DNA of 16,857 nt from JANXPZ01 sp033853925. GTDB taxonomy: Bacteria; Eisenbacteria; RBG-16-71-46. The stretch spans positions 1 to 16,857 of the forward strand of contig JAWOLC010000170.1 in NCBI GenBank assembly GCA_033853925.1, in the 5' to 3' direction. Below, piece by piece: positions 1 through 8,736 of the stretch. The notes beneath the pieces are model-generated. The model ran no database searches. It had not been told where the DNA came from and saw only the letters and a list, made by a program, of their open reading frames with translations. Every line of letters starts with the position of its first letter. Position 1 is the first letter of the stretch. The translations under genes and the position numbers were made by a program.

Positions 1-1435
1 CGTGCGCCGTGAACGTCCAATGGGCGGTGTTGCAGGCGCAGTAATAGTCCCCCGGCGGGTCCACCGTGATCTCCCCCGCCGGGTTCAGGCACTGCAGCCC
101 CTTGTAGGACACCTGCCACGTCTTCACCGTCGCGCCGCCCGCCATCTGCCAGGTGTCGCTCAGCGACCCGTAGATGATGTACCCTGCCGACCCCGTCGTC
201 GGGTCGATCGCGATCCACCCCGTGCCGCTGTACTTGAAGTAGCTCAGCGGCGCCCGCGGGATGATCACGTCGTACCCCGCCGCCAAGTACTCGTGTACCG
301 AGGCCAGCACGTCCGCCGGCTGCGCGATCCCCGGGCACTCTCCCGAGATGTTCCCCGTGATCTTGCACAACCCGATCCCCAGGTCGTTCGCCAGCCCCAG
401 CAGCTTGATCGTCGAGATCGCCTCCTCCCCGAACACCGTCTCGAACAACCGGTGCTCCAGCACCGAGCCGTTCGCCCCACCCAGCCGCATGTACTCCCGC
501 CGCACCTCCTCCCCGTACACCGAGTACGGTCGGCTCACGCTCCGGTCCGCGTCCACCAGCATCCCCACCCACTCCCACTCCACCGGCAGCCCGAACAACA
601 GCCGTACCGTCACCGAGTTCTCCACGATCGCCTCGGACACGTCCTCCGTCCGCTGCACGTGCAGCAGCGCCGCCAGCGAGTCGTCCGCGCTCTCCACGCG
701 GTGCAGGTACGTCAGCACCGTCTGGTGCATCACCTGCCCCAGGTACTCCTCCCCGCACCCCGTCCCCACCTCCCCCAGCAGCGCCGGCTTCACCCCCCGC
801 GGGTTCAGCCCGATCCCCTGATAGTCTCCCGCCAGGATGTTGTTCTGCACCAGCGTCGCCACCTGCGGCGCTCCCGCCGGCGGCAGGAACTCGAGGTCCG
901 AGTTCTGATACAGCCCCGCCCGGATCGCTCCCGTGCCCCGCGCCACCTGGCAGCCGTCCACCTTCAGCACCGGCTGCAGGTGCACCAGGTACGGATCCGG
1001 CAGGTACCACATCCCCCCGGCGTCGGCGATCTTCTGCGAGTCCGCCGGCGTCTCCCCCACGTAGCTCAGCGTCACCTGCTTGCCGGCCAGCTCCGGCAGG
1101 CTCGTCGTGTAGTCCAGCTCTGCCCGCGTCCACAGGTGGAAGCGCACCCGGTAGCGCGACTCCGGCGGGATCGCCGCGAACGTGCCCGCATACGAGAGCA
1201 GCTCCCACGGCAGCGTGCCGGGAAGCAGGCCGTCCGACTCGGCGACCACGGTGCGTGTCCAGACCATGTCGCCGTAGCTCGCTCCCGGGTGGTTCTTCGC
1301 CAGGGCGCCCAGCATCTGCTGCTGGAACATCTCCACGGGCGTCGCCGTGCGCACTGTCGAGTAGTAGTTCCTGATGAACTGCTCCGCCGGGTCGCCTCGT
1401 TGCTCGATCGGTCGTGGCTGCAGGCAGGCAGGCAC
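1..1435 (-). CDS. Transglutaminase/RHS-associated large protein, internal fragment (partial)
   Basis: The minus strand stays open from the left edge to beyond position 1435 and encodes a protein-like sequence (W, Y, F, C, D and E well represented) with no stop, so the C-terminus lies outside the window. Segments such as LPGTLPWELLSYAGTF, LPDPYLVHLQPVLKVDG, NNILAGDYQGIGLNPRG, SVLEHRLFETVFGEEAISTI and GTGWIAIDPTTGSAGYIIYG (around residue 405-425) match my memory of the region that follows the transglutaminase core in large bacterial transglutaminase proteins, often leading into RHS repeats. The core itself (Cys-His-Asp, with a WVPLDPS-type end) is absent. The GTG at 1435 is the first usable start before the conserved part (FIRNYYSTV, residues 20-28), but it has no Shine-Dalgarno sequence and the frame stays open upstream. 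The true start is unknown and the gene may be a 5'-truncated remnant. The coding frame is secure; the family call rests on recalled motifs only. Confidence 0.75.
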   Translation of the reverse strand, partial: MPACLQPRPIEQRGDPAEQFIRNYYSTVRTATPVEMFQQQMLGALAKNHPGASYGDMVWTRTVVAESDGLLPGTLPWELLSYAGTFAAIPPESRYRVRFHLWTRAELDYTTSLPELAGKQVTLSYVGETPADSQKIADAGGMWYLPDPYLVHLQPVLKVDGCQVARGTGAIRAGLYQNSDLEFLPPAGAPQVATLVQNNILAGDYQGIGLNPRGVKPALLGEVGTGCGEEYLGQVMHQTVLTYLHRVESADDSLAALLHVQRTEDVSEAIVENSVTVRLLFGLPVEWEWVGMLVDADRSVSRPYSVYGEEVRREYMRLGGANGSVLEHRLFETVFGEEAISTIKLLGLANDLGIGLCKITGNISGECPGIAQPADVLASVHEYLAAGYDVIIPRAPLSYFKYSGTGWIAIDPTTGSAGYIIYGSLSDTWQMAGGATVKTWQVSYKGLQCLNPAGEITVDPPGDYYCACNTAHWTFTAH

Positions 1436-1547
1436 GAAGTGCCCGTACGCACCGATCGGTGGTCGCCGGGCTGCTATTTCTATCGCCTCGAGAGCGCTGG
1501 AGCCAGGCTGACGCGGAAGCTTCTGGTTCTGAGGTGAGCTTCGGCGA

Positions 1548-1580
1548 GCGTGCCCGGCACCCTCCGAGTGCCGGGCGCGC
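1548..1580. repeat. Strong intergenic hairpin
   Basis: GCCCGGCAC at 1552-1560 and GTGCCGGGC at 1568-1576 form a perfect 9-bp stem with a 7-base loop (CCTCCGA). The stem extends outward by one G.T pair and three further pairs, giving 13 positions (1548-1580). No T-run follows on either strand, so it is not a classical intrinsic terminator. It may be a copy of an interspersed palindrome or a structured leader of the minus-strand gene to its left. Confidence 0.6.
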
Positions 1581-1956
1581 TTGATCTCGTAGAACGAGTC
1601 CTGCGGGGCCCCTCGCCCACCCTCGACGGCCCCCCCGGCCCCCCTTCCCTTGCTGCTGACACTCTGACAGAATGGGCGCCGCTTTGGCCGGTCGGGCGGA
1701 TGATCGTCGCCGCAGAACCGCCGACGCGCGGGGCCAGGCTGGTCGCTTGCCGGGTTCGCCGTATGTCGTTCAGCCACAGGAACTCGGCTGCGAGCGGCCG
1801 GATAGTCAGCGCTCCGGAGGAGAGGGAGGCACCCGCGTCGCCGAGCCGGAAGCTTCCCGGCGCCGCGGGTCGGCCCATGGTCCCGTCCGGCATGAGTGCT
1901 GCATGATGTCCGCCAATCGCCGGCGCGCAAGGTGGTTGCGCCACTCGCACGGCTCT

Positions 1957-1965
1957 GGAGAAAGG
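1957..1965 (+). promoter_or_regulatory. Ribosome binding site of pntAA
   Basis: GGAGAAAGG lies 8 bases before the ATG at 1974. It decides the start against an in-frame upstream ATG at 1896, whose extra 26 residues do not resemble the family. Confidence 0.75.
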
Positions 1966-1973
1966 TCGTCCCC

Positions 1974-3128
1974 ATGCTCATCGGAGTCCCACGAGAAGTC
2001 GCTCCTGGCGAGACTCGCGTCGCCCTCGTCCCGGAGACCGTCGGCAAGCTGGTGAAAGCCGGCATGCAGGTGGTCATCGAGACGGGCGCCGGGGATCGCG
2101 CCTACTTCACCGACGAGGCCTACCGCACGGCGGGCGCCACCATCGCCCCCAACGCGCGCGAGGTCTTCGCCAAGGCCGACGTGGTCCTCAAGGTCCGCGA
2201 GCCCATGATGAGCCAGGCTCTGGGCGCCCACGAGGCGGACGCGATCCGCGAAGGCGCCGTCTACGTCTCCTTCCTGGGCCGGGACCCGAAGAGCGAGCCG
2301 GCGAGGAAGCTCGAGGCCCGCAAGGTCACCGCCCTCTCGATGGAGATGATTCCGCGCACCTCGCGCGCGCAGAAGATGGACGCGCTCTCCTCCATGGCGT
2401 CGTGCGCGGGCTACAAGGCGGCCCTGATCGGCGCCGGGCGGCTGGGCAAGTTCTTCCCGCTCATGATGACCGCCGCCGGCACGATCGCCCCTTCACGCGT
2501 CTTCGTGTTCGGCGCGGGAGTGGCGGGGCTGCAGGTCATCGCCACCTGCCGCCGCCTGGGCGCGGTGGTGGAGGCCACCGACATCCGTCCCGCCGTGCGC
2601 GAGGAGGTGCAGAGCCTGGGCGCCACCTTCGTGGGCGCCGAGCTGCTCGACGCGTCGCTCGTCGCCGCCGGCGGCTACGCCAAGGAGCTGACGCCCGAGC
2701 AGCAGGCGAAGCAGCGCCAGATGGTGGCCGACAAGCTTAAGCAGGCCGACCTCGTGGTCTGCACCGCCGCGGTGCCCGGGCGCAAGGCCCCGGTGCTGGT
2801 GACGGCCCAGATGGTCCGGGACATGAAGCCGGGCACGGTGATCGTGGACATGGCCGCGGAGTCCGGCGGCAACTGCGAGCTGACGAAGCCCGGCGCCGAG
2901 GCGACCGAGGGCGGGGTGACCATCCTGGGGCCCCTGAACCTGGCGGCCCAGCTCCCCCTGCACGCGAGCCAGATGTACTCCCGCAACCTGCACGCGCTGG
3001 TGATGAACTTCGTCACGAAGGACGGCCAGCTCAACCTCGACTTCGCGGACGACATCAACCGCGAGTCCTGTCTGGTCAAGGGGCCGGCGGTGAAGGAACC
3101 CGCCGCGGCGGCGGAGAAAGTGTCATGA
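1974..3128 (+). CDS. pntAA: NAD(P) transhydrogenase subunit alpha part 1 (NAD-binding domain I)
   Basis: Soluble NAD(H)-binding domain I of the proton-translocating nicotinamide nucleotide transhydrogenase, which passes hydride from NADH to NADP+ using the proton gradient. The 384-residue protein begins MLIGVPREVAPGETRVA, the usual start of the alanine dehydrogenase/PNT N-domain. The 'RQD loop' is visible as PRTSRAQKMDALS with R128, Q133, D136 and S139, the same spacing as in the Rhodospirillum rubrum protein. The Rossmann motif GAGVAG is at 180-185, followed by the acidic D203 in EATDIRP. The length is typical of the split form of the alpha subunit (E. coli PntA fuses both parts). Its stop overlaps the next start as ATGA, pointing to one operon with translational coupling. 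Confidence 0.96.
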   Translation: MLIGVPREVAPGETRVALVPETVGKLVKAGMQVVIETGAGDRAYFTDEAYRTAGATIAPNAREVFAKADVVLKVREPMMSQALGAHEADAIREGAVYVSFLGRDPKSEPARKLEARKVTALSMEMIPRTSRAQKMDALSSMASCAGYKAALIGAGRLGKFFPLMMTAAGTIAPSRVFVFGAGVAGLQVIATCRRLGAVVEATDIRPAVREEVQSLGATFVGAELLDASLVAAGGYAKELTPEQQAKQRQMVADKLKQADLVVCTAAVPGRKAPVLVTAQMVRDMKPGTVIVDMAAESGGNCELTKPGAEATEGGVTILGPLNLAAQLPLHASQMYSRNLHALVMNFVTKDGQLNLDFADDINRESCLVKGPAVKEPAAAAEKVS

Positions 3129-3429
3129 ACGAAGCCACGCTGATCCTGTACTCGATCTACATCTTCGTGCTCGCGGTGTTCGTGGGCTTCGAGGTGATCT
3201 CGAAAGTGCCGGTCCAGCTCCACACGCCGCTCATGTCGGGCACGAACTTCATCCACGGCATCGTCATGCTCGGGGGCATGCTGGTGCTCACCGAGGCCCA
3301 CGGCGGGCTGCTCACGACCCTCGGCTTCGTGGCGGTCGTGCTGGGCGCGATGAACCTCTTCGGCGGCTGGGTGGTGACCGACCGCATGCTGGAGATGTTC
3401 AAGACCAAGAAGCCGGCGGGGAGGAAGGC

Positions 3430-3433
<4 letters not shown>
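3125..3433 (+). CDS. pntAB: NAD(P) transhydrogenase subunit alpha part 2 (membrane)
   Basis: Small membrane part of the alpha subunit, 102 residues. It provides the first helices of the proton channel (domain II) and in E. coli is fused to the C-terminus of PntA. Three hydrophobic segments are seen at about 5-22, 43-58 and 62-85. The conserved inter-helix stretch VPVQLHTPLMSGTNFIHG spans residues 28-45, and a basic cytoplasmic tail (KTKKPAGRKA) follows. The ATG overlaps the pntAA stop, with GGAGAAAG about 4-11 bases upstream. The 3' end overlaps pntB as ATGA. Length and order pntAA-pntAB-pntB are the standard split arrangement. Confidence 0.95.
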
Positions 3434-4851
<1,418 letters not shown>

Positions 4852-4871
4852 CCAGACGTCGCGCGGGATTC

Positions 4872-4922
4872 GCTCGCGGGACCGCGAGCCGGAGGCGGGC
4901 GGGGCACGGCGCCCCGCCCGCC
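4872..4922. terminator. Bidirectional hairpin terminator between pntB and the convergent gene
   Basis: A perfect 12-bp stem, GGCGGGCGGGGC (4894-4905) with GCCCCGCCCGCC (4911-4922) and a 5-base loop, lies between two convergent genes and reaches the stop codon of the minus-strand gene. Immediately before it is a second small stem, GCTCGCG (4872-4878) with CGCGAGC (4883-4889). Neither has a long T-run, as is common in GC-rich genomes. Confidence 0.7.
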
Positions 4923-6268
4923 TATTCGCTTTCCGGCGCGGGGCGCGGCGGGCGCCCGCGCACCCGGTCCCAGACCGCCACGAGCGGGACCGCGGCGAGC
5001 AGGACGAGCAACGGCTCGATCGGCAGCCGCATGCGGAGCGAGCCCCAGAAGGCCACCGCCAGCAGATTGAAGTAGAGGATCACCCAGAGGACGAGCGAGC
5101 GCAGCCAGCGCCGCGGCGCGGCGAGGAGCAGGACCCCGCCGGCGAGCGCCAGCGGGAAGACGAGCAGGGACCACACGGGCAGCGGATCGACTCGGCGCAG
5201 CACCCCGGCCAGCGGCGAGCCCGGACGCTGCCAGGTCCCCGTGCCGCCGCCCTCGGCCGAGATCCGCCAGAAGCGCCTGAGCTTGACGGCGGCCATCTCG
5301 GGCCACAGGGCGCGGTGCTCGAGCAGGAACTGCAGCGCGCGCCGCCGGGCCAGGGCGTCGCGCTGGATCTCGTCGAGCCCGCGGAACTGCTCCTCGGCGT
5401 AGTCGTAGAAGGAGCGCTCGGCGCCGCCCCCCCGCCGCAGCAGGTCGGCCCACACCTGCGGATTGTTGCCCACCCACAGCGCCCCACCGCCACGGGTCGC
5501 CACGGGGACGAAGGCGTGCAGGAGGCGCGCGTTGCGCACGGTCCAGGGGGCGAGCGTGATCGCCAGGCCGAGAAGCAGCAGAGCGGCCTGGCCCAGACGC
5601 CGTCGCGGAGTGAGGCGCGGGGGCAGCGCTCCCCACGCCCAGCCCACGACCACGAGCGGGAGCGGCAGGGCGGTCGGGCGCGCCAGGCTGGCGAGGCCCC
5701 AGCCCACGCCGGCGCCGAAGGCCCAGCCGCCCCGCCCCCGTCGGGCCCACAGCGCGCTCAACCACAGGGCGAGAAGCGTGGCCGGGAGGAGCAGGTTCTC
5801 GGTGAGGAGGTAGGCGGAGAAGAAGACGAGGAGCGGATGCACGGCGCAGAGCCAGCCGGAGACGATCCCCACCCGGCGGTCGAGGAGGGAGGCGGCGAGG
5901 GCCGCGAGCAGCAGGGGCACGCAGGCGCCGAGCACGCACTGCAGGAGCAGGGCGGCGAAGTAGCGATGGCCCGCCACGGCATAGAGCAGGCTGACGATGG
6001 CCGGCAGGAGCGGGGGCGTGACGGCCGTGGGATACGGCGAGCCTCCCGGGGGCGCCAGGGAGAAGCCGAGCCCGCGCGTCAGGTTCCAGGCCACGGCGTC
6101 GTACTCCGCCGGGTCCGAGAAGGGCCGGCCGTGGACACCCACGGCCACGATCGCGTAGGCGACCCGCAGGGCCAGCCCCACCACGAACAGCGGAAGCCAG
6201 ATCCGCCAGAGCGCGGTGGCGCCATGGCGAGCCCGAGGCGCCAGCGGTTCGGCCGCCTGTGCCATCAT
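4922..6268 (-). CDS. Multi-spanning glycosyltransferase of the PMT/ArnT (GT-C) type
   Basis: A 448-residue integral membrane protein with about ten hydrophobic helices, resembling the family 39/83 (dolichyl-phosphate-mannose mannosyltransferase or ArnT-like) enzymes that move sugars from polyprenyl-phosphate carriers onto proteins or lipids on the outer face of the membrane. Seen are the first-loop acidic motif FSDPAEYD (50-57; D52, E55) after the first helix, LLTENLLLP (154-162), LARPTALPLPL (195-205), WTVRNARLLHAFVPVATRGG (242-261) and the late RMRLPIEPLL (412-421), all typical of this class. The acceptor and donor cannot be read from sequence. The start is one of two adjacent ATGs (6268 or 6265) and no clear Shine-Dalgarno sequence is seen. 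It is transcribed towards pntB and stands alone. Confidence 0.85.
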   Translation of the reverse strand: MMAQAAEPLAPRARHGATALWRIWLPLFVVGLALRVAYAIVAVGVHGRPFSDPAEYDAVAWNLTRGLGFSLAPPGGSPYPTAVTPPLLPAIVSLLYAVAGHRYFAALLLQCVLGACVPLLLAALAASLLDRRVGIVSGWLCAVHPLLVFFSAYLLTENLLLPATLLALWLSALWARRGRGGWAFGAGVGWGLASLARPTALPLPLVVVGWAWGALPPRLTPRRRLGQAALLLLGLAITLAPWTVRNARLLHAFVPVATRGGGALWVGNNPQVWADLLRRGGGAERSFYDYAEEQFRGLDEIQRDALARRRALQFLLEHRALWPEMAAVKLRRFWRISAEGGGTGTWQRPGSPLAGVLRRVDPLPVWSLLVFPLALAGGVLLLAAPRRWLRSLVLWVILYFNLLAVAFWGSLRMRLPIEPLLVLLAAVPLVAVWDRVRGRPPRPAPESE

Positions 6269-6471
6269 CGGCCCACTCTACCACGAGCCTCCGAGCCGAC
6301 GCGTTGCCAGCCGCCGAGTTGCGGGGCCGCTCGCCGGCCTTCGTTCCGGCGGGAGGCCGCCGCATCCGAAGAAGACAGGGGCCCTCGAGAGGGCTGGCCC
6401 GCCGCGGGCAAGCGGACTAGACTGGAAGCGAGGATCTCCCGGCCTGCTGGCCCGCAGCGCAGAGGTCTGAA
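6269..6471. other. Divergent intergenic region with nested inverted repeat
   Basis: This region of 203 bases separates two divergent genes and so should hold both promoters; I could not assign either. It contains a symmetric structure at 6325-6358: GGCC, 3 bases, CGCCGG, an 8-base loop, CCGGCG, 3 bases, GGCC. A palindrome with GCCCTC (6381-6386) and GAGGGC (6389-6394) lies further right. AGAGG at 6461-6465 serves as the ribosome binding site of the rightward gene. Confidence 0.45.
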
Positions 6472-7200
6472 GTGACATCGAAGGACAATCTGCTGGATCG
6501 CCAGATCCGCAAGTGGGAGCTGGAGCGAGCGGCGAAAGCCCGCGAGGACGGGCTCCTCTCGCGGCCGGGCTCGCTCGTGGAGCCCGTCCTCACCGTATCG
6601 CGCGACCGCGGCTCCGGAGGCACCATCCTCGCCGAGAGGCTGGCCGAGCGCTTCGGCTACACCCTCCTCCACCGGGACATCATCGACCGCATCTGCGAAT
6701 CGTCGGGCTACAAGCGCCGCATCGTCGAGTCGCTCGACGGTCACGCGAAATCGCAGCTCCAGCTCTGGTTCGAGTCCATGCTCCAGGGCACGTACGTGGA
6801 CGCCAGCGACTACGTGAAGGCTTTGCTCGAGGTCATCTACTCCATCTCGCACCTGGGAGGCGTGGTCGTGGTGGGGCGCGGCGCCAACTTCATCCTGGGG
6901 CCGGAGCGCGGCTTCCATCTGCGCATCGTGGCGCCGCGCGACGTGCGGGTGAGGAACCTGATGACGCGCGAGGGCTACTCGGAGCCCGAGGCCCTGCGCG
7001 AGATCGAGCATCGGGACCGCGAGCGGGCCGAGTTCATCCGCAAGGTCTACGGGCGGGAGATCGACGATCCCCTGGGCTACGACCTGATCATCAACAACCT
7101 CTCGATCTCGATGGAAGCCGTGACCAGCCTCGTCGCGGCGGCGGCGCAGGAGAAGTTCGAGAAGCTGCGCCGGCACACGCGCGAGCCGGTCCATCGCTGA
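6472..7200 (+). CDS. Cytidylate kinase-like family protein
   Basis: A 242-residue protein of the cytidylate-kinase-like P-loop group (Pfam Cytidylate_kin2 type). Visible features are the nucleotide-binding SRDRGSGG at 43-50, a following HRDIID (67-72), VVVVGRGANFIL (131-142), RIVAPRDVRVRNLMTREG (151-168), a DRERAEFIRKVYG stretch (182-194) acting as the lid region, and the late YDLIINN (203-209). This pattern is common in standalone members of unknown substrate and is distinct from canonical Cmk. An N-terminal extension of about 35 charged residues precedes the kinase fold. The start is GTG, set by AGAGG 6 bases upstream. It has no operon partner on its strand. A nucleotide kinase role is likely; the substrate is not known. 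Confidence 0.85.
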   Translation: MTSKDNLLDRQIRKWELERAAKAREDGLLSRPGSLVEPVLTVSRDRGSGGTILAERLAERFGYTLLHRDIIDRICESSGYKRRIVESLDGHAKSQLQLWFESMLQGTYVDASDYVKALLEVIYSISHLGGVVVVGRGANFILGPERGFHLRIVAPRDVRVRNLMTREGYSEPEALREIEHRDRERAEFIRKVYGREIDDPLGYDLIINNLSISMEAVTSLVAAAAQEKFEKLRRHTREPVHR

Positions 7201-7253
7201 GGCGCGGGCGAGCCCGCCCCGCCCCCACGAGCCCTCGACTCGGCCCCGAACCA

Positions 7254-7325
7254 CGCACTGCCGTCGCTCACCGCGCGAAGAAACCACGTGCGCGGGGACG
7301 CAGTGCGCAGGCGTCGGGCACTGCG
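7254..7325. repeat. Three-part inverted repeat that can form two exclusive hairpins
   Basis: CGCAGTGCG at 7299-7307 can pair with CGCACTGC upstream (7254-7261) or with GCACTGCG downstream (7318-7325), 8 bp each, but not with both at once. This is the geometry of attenuators or switching leaders, though chance is possible in DNA this GC-rich. Confidence 0.4.
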
Positions 7326-7792
7326 AGCGCCGGCCGTGAGGAAGGCCAGCGCCGAGCGCGGAAACGGCCACGGGACAGCGAGCCCCATGGCCGGCGCAAG
7401 GCGCGAGAGTGCGCGGTTGGGGCGCGACACGGTGCGTGATCACCGCTTCGCTGACTGCCCGACACGCGCGGTTCCGCGCCGCGCCCCGTGGACTCAGTAT
7501 ACATGCACCGGCCTCGACGGCTAAGCTCCTCGTCGGGCCCTGTGCCTGCCGCCGCTACCGGGACGAACGAAAAGCGGAAGCCGGCGCGCACCGGGCCGAT
7601 CGCCCAGCCCCCCGGTGCGCGGGAAGCCTCAGGACCTCCGGCTTTCCTGATGTCCCGTCGCGCGGCCGGGTCACGGCGGACGGGCTCACGGGAAGGCTGT
7701 GCAGGGGGTCGCGATTGCCCGGGCGGCCGTGCCGAGGCATGATGCGAACTCCGCCGGGCGTGGCAGTAGGCGCGTCTCCACGAAGCGTTCAC

Positions 7793-7797
7793 GGAGG
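7793..7797 (+). promoter_or_regulatory. Ribosome binding site of the exported NTF2-like protein
   Basis: GGAGG is 5 bases before the ATG at 7803 and fixes this start, which also places a clean signal peptide at the N-terminus. Confidence 0.75.
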
Positions 7798-7802
7798 ATC
7801 GC

Positions 7803-8687
7803 ATGACCCTGGCCAGGCCGTTCACCCTGCTGGCGCTCCTCGTCCTGCTCTGCCTCGGCGCCCCTCCGGTCACCGCCTCCGGACGGGCGGAGCTGGACTC
7901 CCTGGTCGCGAGCGAGCGCGCCTTCGCCGCCCTGTCCGTCGAGAAGGGCATGCGGGAGGCGTTCCTCACCTATCTCGCCGCCGACGGCGTGCTCCTTCGC
8001 CCGCGGGCCGTGAACGGCCGGCAGGTGTGGGAGGCGCGAGGGCCCGTGCCGGCCACGCTGCTCTGGGAGCCGTCCGCGGCGGAAGTCTCGGCGGCCGGCG
8101 ATCTGGGGTGGACGACGGGACCTTCCGAGCTGAGGCCGTACGACGCGACGCAGCCGGTCGGCTATGGCCACTTCGTCTCGATCTGGCAGAAGCAGGCCGA
8201 CGGAAGCTGGCGGGTGGCGCTCGACGTGGGCATCTCCCACGACCGACCGGGGCGCGGGGTCGGCAGCCACGCGTTCGTGGTCGGGCCCGAGCACCGGCGC
8301 GCCTACGCGAAGGACCTGGATCTCGAGGCCCTGGATCGCGACTGGACCAGCGACGCCCGCACCTTGGGCGCCGAGGTGGCCTTCACGCGCTGGACCACGA
8401 GCGATGTCCGGCTCTACCGCGAGGGAGCGGAGCCCGTGGGCGGAGCGCGCGCGGCTCGCGACAGCTACTCGGCCATTCCCGGAGCCGCCGCCTGGCACCC
8501 CGACTCGCAGCGAGTGGCGCGCTCGGGCGATCTGGGTTGCACCTACGGCGTGGTCGAGCGCGTGCAGCCGGGAGACGCGCGCCCCGACTCGAGCGCCTAC
8601 CTGCACATCTGGCGCCGCGTCGGCCCCGCTCGCTGGCGGGCGGCGCTGGTGCTCGAGAAGCCGCTGCCGAGGACGGCGAAGCCGTAG
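7803..8687 (+). CDS. Exported protein with two tandem NTF2-like (DUF4440-type) domains
   Basis: A 294-residue protein with a signal peptide (hydrophobic core at 7-20, likely cut after VTAS near residue 26). The mature part contains two related halves, about 29-145 and 173-288. Each starts with an acidic helix (AELDSLVASERAFAALS; LDLEALDRDWTSDA), carries a DLG-x-T-x-G strand (DLGWTTG at 100-106; DLGCTYG at 243-249) and ends with the xxHxxIWxxxxxxxWRxALxxx strand pair typical of SnoaL/DUF4440 NTF2-like folds (FVSIWQKQADGSWRVAL; LHIWRRVGPARWRAAL). Internal duplication is therefore likely. Such domains often bind small ligands or act in cell-surface roles; no catalytic residue can be assigned. 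It is convergent with the dihydropyrimidinase gene and seems monocistronic. Confidence 0.85.
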   Translation: MTLARPFTLLALLVLLCLGAPPVTASGRAELDSLVASERAFAALSVEKGMREAFLTYLAADGVLLRPRAVNGRQVWEARGPVPATLLWEPSAAEVSAAGDLGWTTGPSELRPYDATQPVGYGHFVSIWQKQADGSWRVALDVGISHDRPGRGVGSHAFVVGPEHRRAYAKDLDLEALDRDWTSDARTLGAEVAFTRWTTSDVRLYREGAEPVGGARAARDSYSAIPGAAAWHPDSQRVARSGDLGCTYGVVERVQPGDARPDSSAYLHIWRRVGPARWRAALVLEKPLPRTAKP

Positions 8688-8736
8688 CACCCCGTTCGTC
8701 GAGGAGCCGGACCCGACGGCCGCCCTCCGCTCCGGG

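Larger units (their letters stand above)
1436..1973. other. Gene-free spacer upstream of the pnt operon
   Basis: No open frame in this stretch of 538 bases looks like a protein; the available frames are rich in Arg, Pro and Gly and lack recognisable motifs. It holds a strong hairpin at 1548-1580, a C-rich tract near 1630-1645 and, at its right end, the ribosome binding site of the transhydrogenase operon. I could not identify a convincing -35/-10 pair, although the pnt promoter is expected here. The minus-strand frame of the left-edge gene remains open through much of the stretch, so part of it could be a degraded 5' end of that gene. Confidence 0.5.
7201..7802. other. Gene-free spacer with competing inverted repeats
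   Basis: This stretch of 602 bases lies between two plus-strand genes. The open frames across it are Arg/Pro/Ala-rich and without motifs, so I see no gene. It has a short GC hairpin (7204-7217) just after the kinase-like gene that could act in termination, and three mutually complementary 8-mers between 7254 and 7325. The only AT-rich spot is TATACAT at 7498-7504. A promoter for the gene at 7803 is expected near the right end but cannot be pinned down. Confidence 0.45.

Noticed and set aside
2..1537. Long open frame on the plus strand opposite the left-edge gene
   Set aside because: It is rich in Arg, His, Pro and Gln with no motif, while the opposite strand reads as a normal protein with recalled family segments; it is an antisense shadow in GC-rich DNA.
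7498..7504. TATACAT as a -10 promoter element
   Set aside because: It is the only AT-rich spot in the spacer, but no matching -35 hexamer lies at 16-18 bases on either strand and the next start is 300 bases away.
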